Shown piece after piece: positions 12,201 through 24,200 of a stretch of DNA of 64,000 nt. Positions within the stretch are counted from its first letter, which is position 1. Every line of letters begins with the position of its first letter. The translations under genes were made by a program, and so were the position numbers. Origin of the DNA: Ampullaceana balthica (lineage: Eukaryota; Mollusca; Gastropoda; Lymnaeidae); NCBI GenBank assembly GCA_944989445.1, contig CALYLW010000213.1:402501-466500 (forward strand), read 5' to 3'. The notes under the pieces are model-generated. The model made no database searches. It saw only the letters and a list, made by a program, of their open reading frames with translations, and was not told where the DNA came from.

Positions 12201-15200
12201 TCTTGTTTTCATTTTCTGCAGTGGGAGTGACTGCACCGCCTCCTATTCTGTATCCCAAAAAATCTATATACTTCTTTCCAATGTTGATCTTTTCTGGTGA
12301 GATTGTCACATTATGTTTCTTGAGTCTATCCAGTACAGCTTCAAGTGTATGGATATGTGATTCCCAATCTTTAGTGTGGATGCATATATCGTCGACATAA
12401 TGTACCACATTTGGAATTCCTTTTAGCATCACTTTCATAAATCTGCTAAAAGTGGCCGTACTGTTGACCAGTCCAAATGGCATTACTAACCATTCATACA
12501 CCTCATCCATGGCTATGAATGCAGTGTATTTTATAGAATCAGGATCCATGTTAATCTGCCAAAAACCTCTGTTTAAGTCAAATGTAGTGAATATTCTGGA
12601 AGTACCAATTATGTCTATAATGTCTCTTGGGTCTCCAATAGGTTCATGGTCCAATTTTGTAATATTATTCAACTGTCTGTAGTCACAGCACAGTCGAATC
12701 TTTCCATTCTTCTTTTTTACTATGACAGTTGGTGAGGTATAGTTAGCTTCAACTGCTTTTCTTATTTTGTTTTCTTTAAGTAGGTAGTCAATTTCTTGCC
12801 TTACTGTGTCTCTATGTGCCATTGGAATAGGGTATACTTTGGTCTTGAAGGGTTCATGTTCCAAAACTTGTATCTTGTGAGTCACAGTTTTTGTGTTGCC
12901 TGTTTCTTTTGTTATGACACCTTTGTATTTTTGAAAAATTTTGATCACTCTGTGTTTCATATTATCTGGTATGTCAGATGATATTTTTTCACTGTCAAGA
13001 CTGTTCATTTTCATTGCATTGTCATTTTCATCATTTACCTTGATGATGACATTAACAGTTTGCTTTCCTTCTTTATTGTCATCATATGTTCTTAGTTTGT
13101 CAATATGTAATTTTTTCACATGTCCTTTGATATTGACACTATATGTGACATCACTAAGTTTCTCTTCAATTTTGTATGGACCTTCCCATGTGATTTCATT
13201 CTTTGTGTTTGGTAAGCATACTAGGACTTGTTGTTCAGGCTCAAATGTTCTCAAATGTCTGTGTCTATTTTTGATTTCTCTATGTCTTGTACTTTGCTTG
13301 ATTAGTCTTTGCTTTGCTGCTTCAATACTGTAAAGTATTTTATCTCTAGTGTCTGACATCAGCTGATATCTGTCCTGTATGGCATCTTGTTTACTTATAA
13401 GCCTTTCTTTGAAATTCTTTAAGGGACTTGCAGGGTTTTGGCCAAACATTAACTCAAAAGGACTAAAGCCAGTGCTTTCATGTTTGCTGCTGTTATACGC
13501 AAACAGTACTATGGGTAAATATTCATGCCATCTGTCCTCATGGTCCACTGTCACCTTTAATAGCATATTCTTGATGGTTTTGTTTAGTCTTTCAATCACT
13601 CCATTTGACTGTGGATGGTACACTGTGCTGTGTACTTGTGTAATGTTTAACATTTTCATAATGGCTTGTGTCATCTGACCCTTGAATTGGCTGCCATTGT
13701 CAGACAGAAGTGTTTGAGGGAAACCATATCTGCTAAAAACATTGAGTAATGCGTTGCATATATTTTCTGCATCTATTCGCTTCAGTGGGATAGCTTCACC
13801 CCATCTGGTGGCTATGTCCACTATGGTTAGAGCATACATATGTTTCTTCTTTGACATCTTTTTGAATGGTCCTATCAGGTCTATAGCGATTTTCTCGAAT
13901 AAAAAGTTTGCCTTGTCAGATGATTGTATGGGTGCTGTGTGCCTCCCATCTTTGGGATTATGTCGTAGACACACTGTACATGCCTTGATGTATTCTTTTA
14001 TCTGCCTTGCCATTTTAGGCCAGTAAAAGTTTTCTGCTATTGTAGTAATTGTTTTCTTGGCGCCCATATGTCCACCTAAAGGACTGTCATGTGTCATTTT
14101 GATAATGGTTTCCTGTAACTTTTTGGGAAGAACCACTCTTTTGCACGTACCTTCCTGTGCAATGTTTATTAATATGCCTTTATCTAGCTTGTAATTTTTG
14201 TTGTGGCCTGTTTCATTGTCTTTGATAAGTTTCATTTTTATTTCCCTGATTGTGTTATCTTCTTCTTGTAGTTGTTTGAACTCTTGTTTGGACATCAGTT
14301 GGCTTCCTATTTCAAGTTTCTCATCAACTTCAATGTCTGTGATCTCTTTTCTTTTTGTGGTGGCTCTTGTTTGTACAGTAGCACATACTTGATGGTTGTT
14401 ATCATGCCAGGCCTTGTATACTTCATCAGTATTGTCCACCACACCTTCAATGTTCCCTATAATAAGATCACAAATGGCGTCTTGTAAGACTCTGGCTCTA
14501 ACTTTACCATGAAACCAGGGTGAGTTGATGGTGAAAATTGCAGTTGGACACTCTCTCTTTGTGCCATCAGCCATTATCAGTGTGTCTTTTTTCCCATCAT
14601 ACTCTTCTTCTTTCACCATCTTATCACGGACTACAATAGTTGTGCATCCAGTGTCACGAAGACACATACACTTTCGATCATTGATGTACACTGGGTAACA
14701 TTTCAGTGTGCCATGATCCTTGATAGTGGCCACAGTACTACTAGATTGTGATTCTTCTTGTTTCATTTTTCCTTTATTATCTCCCTCTTGGTGGTCATTC
14801 CTTCTCCAGGGTTGATCATGATTTCTGTATCTGGAGTCATGATTGTATCTGCCTCTCCATGATCTTCTACCTTTGCTTTCAAAATGACCTTGTCTTGACC
14901 TTTCTTCTGTTTTCTTTCTTATAGGGCTGCCATTAGGTGACACCCTATTTGGTTGTCCTTTATTGTGGTAACACTGCTTCGCCATATGTCCTGGCTTGTT
15001 ACAGTACCAACAAATAGTTTGTCTGTTGCCTTGGTTTGGCAGACTCTGGTTTCTCATACCTTGCCTTTTTTCTTGACTTTTAATTTGTATTGCTGCAAAT
15101 ATGTCTTGTCTCTTATCCATTTCCACATTGGGATGAGAGTCTTTGAATGTTCGTAATGCATTTGTTAGCTCTGCTTGAGTACGAACTTTCTTGTCAGTCA

Positions 15201-18200
15201 AATATGTGAATAGGGTTGGTGTTGCATTTTCTAAAAACTTGTCAATTAACACCATGTCTATTATGGCCTTTGGGATTGCTCGTATCTATTGCTGTCAGTT
15301 CCAGCCATTTTGTTAGTTTGACTTGTGCTTCATGTACTATGATCTGTGGATCTTTGTCCATCTTGATTCTCATTTCATGAAATTCTCTTCTATAATCATT
15401 TTCTGACTTTCCAAAATGACATAGAAGTGCCTTTTTGACATTCTTATATATGCTTTTGTCTTCTTTGGCTATACTGTTATAAGCTTCAAATGCTTCTCCA
15501 GTTAATTGAGTCATTAGTTGTGCTGGCCAATCTTCTTCATTATAGCCTTTCATAGCCATTATGGATTCGAAATAATCCAGATAAACATCCATTTTTTCTT
15601 TTTGGCTATCATATTTTCTTACTTTGATAGTATCCCTTGGTGCTGACCTTCTATTTGTTTCATCACCAGGATTGTGGCCACTACTGTCTCGCTCCCTTTG
15701 TAATTTTAACTTATCGACTGCAAGTTGTTCAATTTCTCTTTTTACTATGAGTCTTTGCATCTCTTTTTCTTCAGCAATTCTTGCTTTTTCTTCAGCTTCT
15801 CTTTGATTTTCTTTTTCTTCAGCTTTTCTTCGCTGTTCTTTTTCTTCAGCTATTCTTGTTTTTTCTTCTTCTTCAGCTTTTCTTCGCTGTTCTTTTTCTT
15901 CAGCTATTCTTGCTTTTTCTTCTTCTTCAGCTTTTCTTCGCTGCTCTTTTTCTTCAGCTATTCTTTGATTTTCTTTTTCTTCAGCAACTTTTTCTTCAAT
16001 GAAATCTCTCATTTCTTTTGCTTTTAGTCCGATCTCTTTAGCTATGGCAGTGAATTCCTTGTAGTGATCCATGTTTTGTTTGATTGAATAATATGAATCT
16101 AGCAATTCGGTAAGGAATGTATGTATATATATTGATAAAGTTATAAATCGTCCAAATGAAATATCTTGAATTCAAAATGTTAAGTTCAAATAAGTGACAC
16201 GTCCAAACCATGAAATCTAGTTATTGACAAGGTGAGACAACAAAAGAATCCTCACACGGGATCTTTAGTATACTTTATATATACGCTCCCTCAGATTGAC
16301 AAAATATATTAAATGGTCCGATCGTTTTGAATAAAAGTCACTTGGTTAAAATTTCAATTTTCGAGTAGTTTTTAAACAATTTAGTTCATTCCATTAATCC
16401 AAAATTGCGATAATCAAACTCTTCACACAATGAATGGATAAAAATTCCGTTTCTTTATTTATAATTCACACCAACACATTGAATAGTCCATAGCTTCTCG
16501 GTTCGATGTTATGTTTACTATTACTAATATTTCCTGGAATCAACTAGCATTAAGCCTGTTGACGTCACGACCTATATATGTTCACCGTGTGTCACCATTC
16601 AGTAAGCCTACACGACCCAGATTCCAGTACTGTTTAGTATGCTTGTACTGTCGTCGAATGTGACGTAGAACCAACTAGTCTGATCCAGTTTTATACACTG
16701 CGGATATCTGCCGTTTATGCCGCCATTTTGAAATCTTCTTGTATTTTCATTGAACCACAAAAGTTTATTCACAGCTTCTTACGAACTTGAATATTCAAAA
16801 AATACTATGGCTGTTATTATTTCTTATTTTAAAGAATACTTTCCTTTTTTGGAAATATCCAATACTTATTTCCACGAAACCTCTTTCTTGAAATCTCTTG
16901 TACAGTGTTCACATAGAACTTTTACTTCGACACCAATGTAACTATATAACTTTATATTACTCTTTTATTTCTCTTTCTATGTAGGCGTTCTCACAGTAAT
17001 TAATCTTGTGCACAATAATTCACTGAAGAATTCGTTTATCCAAAACAACTTTAATATACATATATATTGTACACATAAGAATCATTTGAGGTAATATAAC
17101 GTGGAAATCTTGAGCTATTCACCATCATGCTTCCCTGTCGGAAGTCTACACCCAACTGTTCGCCCAACACTTTCAACCAATAGAAATGCTCCTTTCTTCC
17201 CGCGTCTCTTGTACACGTGACCTTACGTCACAAAATTATGTTAATCAGATGTGACAAATGGGGAAATCTATTAAAAGAAATACCCAAGGTTTTTAAGTTG
17301 ACAAATGTAAAAAAGTTGACGAGTCACTATATAAATGCAGGTATATTGAGAAGGAAATATCTTATCAGCTATTTGTTAATTCTTCCTTAATTTTACTTGA
17401 ATAAGAAAAAACAGTTTGGTCATTTTACTATGCAAACAATTTTGACAACTTGTTGATTCTCCTGTATTTATACTTAAAAACATTGTTGTCTAACAATAGA
17501 ACATTACACAATGAGTTATGATGTTTTCTGTAGGGCTGCGGAAATTATCGATTAATTTCTCGATTAAACGTTAAAAATTATATCGATTAAATATCGATTA
17601 AAATAATTTTAATCGATAAAAATTCGATTAAAATTTAAGGAAATATTTTTATTTTTTTAAATTTTAGTAATAAATTATTAATAATAATTTATTAGGGCTG
17701 TTATCGATTAATTTAAATGTAATCGTTAACTTTTGAAAAAATATCGATTAATTAATCGATAATTTCGATTAAAACCTAAAATAGAAATGTATGACATCAT
17801 TAAACTGAACATTTCTCACGGACATTGAAAATTAAGAATATTTTGAACTAAATTTCATGACAATGTGTTGATACTTGATTTGTGCTGAAGGTGGTACGTC
17901 AGCGATGTATTTGATCCTTTGAAAGAGAATTGTTTATGGCAGTGGACACAGTAAACGTTTTCACCATCTTCGACTTTGCCATCCGCAGTTAGCTTAAAAA
18001 CAACATATTTGCTCAACTTTCTAGTTATATGTTTAAATTTAACTGCGCTGATGCTGTCAGCTGGGCCGTCTTAACGCATATGCCCGTTAGGCATTCGCCC
18101 GGGGGCCCACGAGCATATGGGCCCCATGGGAATATGTTTATTTATATATATTATGTTTATTCATTTTTTATTCCTGTGGGGGAAGGGCCCAACACTATTT

Positions 18201-21200
18201 CTTTGCCCCGGGGCCCAAAATGGTGTAAAGACGGCTCTGGCTGTCAGCCATTTTATAGTTGACGTCTGCAGTTCAACATAAATTAATAAAATAAATTTTA
18301 ATATTACGCGGGAGATGTTTGTACGTTAAAAAATATATATTAATTATTAATAATATATTATTTATTACTAAAAAATTTTTAAAATATTATAAATATTTGC
18401 TTAAATTTTAATCCAATTTTTATCGATTAAAATTATTTTAATCGATAAAATTTTTAACGATTAATCGATAATTTTCGCAGCCCTATAATTTATATATATT
18501 TTTTTACGTACAAACATCTCCCGCGTAATATTAAAATTTATTTTATTAATTTATGTGGACTGGCAGAAACTAAAAAAAAATTGTGGACGGACAGGAACGA
18601 AAGCAAGTTAATAAAAACGTGGTAAAAATGGCTGACACCATCAGCGCAGGGAAACAGGGGAAATAACTCAATAAAAAAATTTAAGTCAACTACCTGTTTT
18701 TGTTACTTCCCTTGAAATGTTCAGTTTAATGAGGGCATAAATTTCTATTTTTTGCTTTAATCGAAATTATCGATTAATTAATCGATAATTTTTCTAAAGT
18801 TTACGATTAATTTTAAATTAATCGATAACAGCCCTAGTTTTCTGGTCTTAAAAAAGACGAGCCCATAGGATAAAAACATTAAAATATCATCTATGGATTG
18901 ATGGATCATGCTGTATTGATGGACAGCCAAATTTCAGAACCAAGATTCAAACAAGTGTCATTTAAACAACAATAAACTACCACCTGGTCTAACTTTAAAC
19001 AATTATTCTTATTACATTTTCAAAATTGATTGATCACGTCCATTTCATCTGTTCAGGTGCATACGTACTGCAAAGATCAGCTGTACAGGAAGTGTCCACT
19101 CGGCCAGTGTTGTGTGTCCATCCTCCCACCAACGGCCATTTCATCGATTGACAGTGACGGGTATTGGGAGGGAAGGCGGCCGCAAGGGACGTCACCGTTG
19201 TTAGTCTATGTCAATACAAAAAGTGGGGACAATCAGGTGAGTGATTCTGGAACTGATGCCGAGGTGTGACGGTTGTCAGGGAATTGTTTGATGGTTGTCA
19301 GGTGACTGGCAGTTGGTATGTGATTTTTTGACAGTTGTCAGGAGATTGACAGTTGTCTGGTGATTGTTTGACAGTTGCCAGGTCATTGTTTGACTGTGAG
19401 TGTGGCTGTGTTTCTTTGACTGTGTCTACCCACTGATGTACTTTAAAATTCTTGATTTGTGATGTCATCAGTGTTTTCATTCCAGCAAGGGAAATAAATC
19501 AAAGTCCACATTATAATTCATTGTTTTCTTGTTTTTAGGGTGTCAAGTTTTTAAGACGTTTCAAACAGTTGTTAAATCCAGCTCAGGTTTTTGATCTCAT
19601 GAACGGCGGGCCTTTTCCAGGGTAGGTGTCGGCTGTGGCTGGAAGGTTGAATGTGTTCTCGACTCAAGGTCATGTGTTAGGTCTCATCTGTGGTAGAACT
19701 CTCCTTATTTTACAGAAGCCTTTGTCACAAGTCATCTCCTTCTGGCCATGTTTAATCTTGTTTTGTTTTTGTTTCCTGAACAGGTTAAAACTATTCCAAC
19801 GATTTGATTCCTTCAGAATATTGATCTGTGGAGGAGATGGCAGCGTGGGCTGGGTGCTTTCGGAGATTGATAAATTAGACTTACACCGCCAGGTAGGCAG
19901 ATAAATTAGACTTACACCATCAGGTAGGCAGATAAATTAGACTTACACCGCCAAGTAGGCAGATAAATTAGACTTACACCGTCAGGTAGGCAGATAAATT
20001 AGACTTACACCGTCAGGTAGGCAGATAATTAGACTTACACCGCCAGGTAGGCAGATACATTACACTTACACCATCAGGTAGACAGATGCATTAGACTTAC
20101 ACTGTCGGGTATTAATAATAACCCCCTTTCCAGTCCATGACGGACTATGGGGCAAGTGACGTAGCGTTCACAAGTTTTATTTAGCCACCACTAACGAGCA
20201 AGGTATTGTATGGCTAGCACAATGCCTCGGGGGCCTTTGCCAACACCGAGAATAGAACCCGTGACTCTCTTCTGCCTCCTCGGTTTGGCAGTCCAGTACG
20301 CTACCGCTAGACCACCGCAGCCCTCGGGTAGGCAGATACATTAGACACAGGGCAGTTATTAAAATAACTTGATGTAAGATGCCAAATTACAGTGACTGCA
20401 CAGCATGAACTTTCCACTCTCTTACGTCAGACTACTGAACTAGATTCATTTTACACCACATATTTTCTACAATTGTTAAATTTAACTTTAAAAATATCAC
20501 CATCAGCTGCACTTTTAGTATTTTTATTATTATTACGTATCAAAGATATCAGCACTACACACACCCTTTCACACCTCAGATTTATGACAACAATATTTTA
20601 ATCACCATCAGATGGGCTTGTTGTATTTTTAGGAATATTACTTATCAAAGATATCAGAAATATTTAACCGAGTTCTTTAAGGTAGCGTTACTTTTTGACA
20701 TGTCCCATAGAGAAGGGTGTTTGTTGTTGGGAGGTATGAAACAAGTCATTCATTGACCGGGCCATCATGAAAACTTTTCTCTCTTCAGTGTCAAATAGGT
20801 GTCTTGCCTTTTGGCACAGGTAATGATCTGGCCAGAGTTCTGGGCTGGGGCTCGGCCTTCGACGATGACACTCAGCTGCCGGCAGCCTTGGAGAGATTTG
20901 AGCACGCGCAGATTAAAATGTTGGACAGGTCAGTGCCTTTATATGGTAGTTGAATCACATTTCACATCATCAGAGTTTTGCTCACGCGCTCCATACACCT
21001 TCCCATGGCACACTGACAGAAATACCAGACTTTGGGGCTTACCTAAGTTGACTCATCTATGGTAAACAAACCAGTGTGTGATCATCACATTATAGATACA
21101 AAACTTACAAGCTCTTTCTTTCAATGTCAAACTGGAATGTACAAAAAAATTTTTGGAACACACATTTTTACAAATTGTTTATTTGTTAATTGAGCCTGGC

Positions 21201-24200
21201 ATCCACGTTTGAAATCTGATCAGTTAAAGGGAAGGAATCCCCAGTTAGATCCCTTCACTTTTAAACTTAGAGCAAAGTTTGTCCTCATGCCTGCCTATGA
21301 CATGCCTGCCTATGACATGCCTGCCTACGACATGCCTGCCTACAACATGCCTGCATACGACATGCCTGCCTACGACATGCCTGCCTACGAAATGCCTGCC
21401 TATGACATGCCTGCCTACGACATGCCTGCCTATGACATGCCTGCCTACGACATGCCTGCCTACGACATGCCTGCCTACGACATGCCTGCCTACGTCATGC
21501 CTGCCTATGACATGCCTGCCTATGACATGCATGCCTACCATCTTTAAATGTCAAAATATATTTTATGTCTATGTCTTTCTGAAGATTAAGTTTTTGTTTT
21601 ACGTGTTTAGGTGGAGTATCATGGCGTACGAGGGCAACATGCCGCCACCAAGGAAACTCTCCATGCAGGTAGGTCAAGTTTGGCAAATACCCTAGGAATG
21701 ACGTTCAAGTATAAATAGGTATTGGCTTTTATCTTTGACTAATTTCCAACCAATGGCTGTGCATTGAATTTTTCAAAAATTAAGGCTGGATCTATGTCAA
21801 TGGTTTTAAAGATCTATTTACAGTGTTATTTTGGCTAGCTTTTAAATTTGATTTTTAAGACCCATGTATTTGGTTTAATTTCTCCTAAAGACCCTTGTTG
21901 CTGGTTAAATTGCTCCTAAAGACCCTTGTCGCTGGTTAAATTGCTCTTTGAGACATATAAATTAGATTAGTGTTATGTATTGTTGTGTTTTGTTTCAGAA
22001 TGACGCCATGGCCCAGTATGAAGACAGTATGGCCAACCACTTAACCAAAATATTGCATTGTGAAGATCATCAAGTAGTTATTTCCTCAGCCAAGTAAGTC
22101 AACATTTTACATCACAAATATGACTTAGCCAAGTAAGTCAACATTTTACATCACAAATATGACTTAGCCTAGTAAGTCAACATTTTACATCACAGTTATG
22201 ACTTAGCGGCTGAGTAAGTCAACATTTTACATCACAAATATGACTTAGCCAAGTAAGTCAACATTTTACATCACAGTTATGACTTAGCCAAGTAAGTCAA
22301 CATTTTACATCACAAATATAACTCAGCCAAGTAAGTCAACATTTTACATCACAAATATAACTCAGCCAAGTAAGTCAACATTTTACATCACAAATATGAC
22401 TAAGCCAAGTAAGTCAACATTTTACATCACAGTTATGACTTAGCCGAGTAAGTCAACATTTTGCATCACAATTATGACTTAGCCAAGTAAGTCAACATTT
22501 TACATCACAATTATCTCTCAGTATAAGAAATCAATGTTAGAAATATGCTTGTGAAATTGAGATGGATAATCCAGGCCCATCGCCAGGGGAATCCACAGGG
22601 ATTCTGTCCCCTTCTTCAAGCTTCATTGTTTTTGTGTGTGCTGATGTTGTGAAGGTAGAGGGGGCCCCCTTACCCAGTTGTCTGGGGCCCCCTTACCCAG
22701 TTGTCTGGGGACCAGTTATGTATGACCCTTCAAACACAACAACAGGACTACCCTAGGTGCCTAAAAATTTTATCTGTTTTTCTTCCCCCAGAGTTTTGTG
22801 TGAAACCGTCAAAGCCTTTGTAGCCAGAGTCAGCAAGTCCCATGACGGTGGGGAGGGGGGTGAGAAGGAGTCGGATGATGGCGCCATGGGGACACAGTTC
22901 CAGGTGCTCAACGAGAAGCTCCAGAGTCTGCTGGACACACTGGACAAGGAGGCCAAGGAATCAAAAGTAGGGCACAGTGGGGGTGGGAGGGGTTGCTGTT
23001 TCAGATTAGTTTGAATGAATTGTCTGTCTTACTTACCCGGTGTCATGGAGACTTTCTCACAGGCCAATAGTCCAGTCATTTGATGAATATCAGATATAAA
23101 AAATAACTTTTTGTATATCTTGAGAATAATTTTCCACCTGTTCTTGAAAGAAATTTGCGACATTTTTCTCCAATCTTGGAGCAAAAATCTCATTATATTT
23201 TAATGACAAAATACTGTAACAATCCATTTATCCCTCGGATAATTTTGTGTATTGTTTCCTTTAGAATTTAGAGGAAAAGAATGAACGAATGGAAAGCCCT
23301 GAGAAAGAGACTGTCGAAGCCTTGCATATATCAACGATTAACTCCCCTGCAAACATCGAATCTGCCCCTCCCATGCAACTGACCGGACCAATCAAACCAA
23401 AACTGGTACGTTACATTTTAGCATTGAATGACTGTCTTGTAAGATCTATAGATCTTCTAGTGTCAAAACTTTTAAAGTTTTTTTTATACAATTTCTATTT
23501 TTTTTTAAGTTGTTCATAACTATATCAGCAGAGTTTTGAAAGTATTTTATAAATATATGTTTTACTATTTTAATGTGAAGCGCTGTGAACTCTGCTGCTT
23601 GCTGGGGTACAGTGCTATATAAATTATTATTATAATGTCCCAACCTGTTTCAACTACCCACTTCATGTCAAGTCTACATTTCATTCCAAGACTATTTCAT
23701 GTCAAGTCTATATTTCATGTCAAGTCTACATTTTATGTGAAGTCTACGTTTCATGTCAAGTCTATGTTTCATGTCAAGTATGTGTTTCATGTCAAGTCTA
23801 CGCTTCATGTCAAGTCTGTGTTTCATGTCAAGTCTACATTTCATGTCAAGTCTGTGTTTCATGTCAAGTCTATGTTTCATTTCAAGTCTATGTTTTATGT
23901 CAATTCTACATTTCATGTCAAATCTATGTTTCATGTCAAGTCTATTTTTCATGTCAAGTCTGTGTTTCATGTCAAGTCTGTGTTTCATGTCAAGTCTACA
24001 TTTCATGTCAAGTCTATGTTTCATGTCAAGTCTACATATCGTGTTTTGCTCTATCAGCAGGTGTTCAAATCCCGAGAGGCTCTGATGTCCAGGGCCAACA
24101 GCTTGAAGAAGGCCGTACGTCAAATCATCGAGCACACAGAACGAGGTCAGCTCCTGCTATCAAATTAAACAGACAATTAGACTCTAACCTTGAGGCCAAC

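Larger units (their letters stand above)
10748..17256 (-). mobile_element. Complete Gmr1-like Ty3/gypsy-class LTR retrotransposon
   Basis: Two 320-bp direct repeats (10748-11067 and 16937-17256), identical by eye, start TG and end CA. Both are flanked by the 5-bp target duplication AATGG (10743-10747, 17257-17261). The element is transcribed on the minus strand: 5' LTR at 16937-17256, a putative primer-binding site, gag, pol, a purine tract, then the 3' LTR. Pol order is zinc knuckle, protease, integrase, reverse transcriptase, RNase H. Integrase ahead of RT, with gypsy-type enzymes and a GPY/F module, is the defining feature of Gmr1-like elements. Identical LTRs and an unbroken 1225-codon pol point to very recent insertion into DGK intron 2. 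Confidence 0.95.

Noticed and set aside
11578..16105. Host protein genes on the plus strand within the retrotransposon (several ORFs of 60-130 codons)
   Set aside because: They are antisense shadows of gag and pol.
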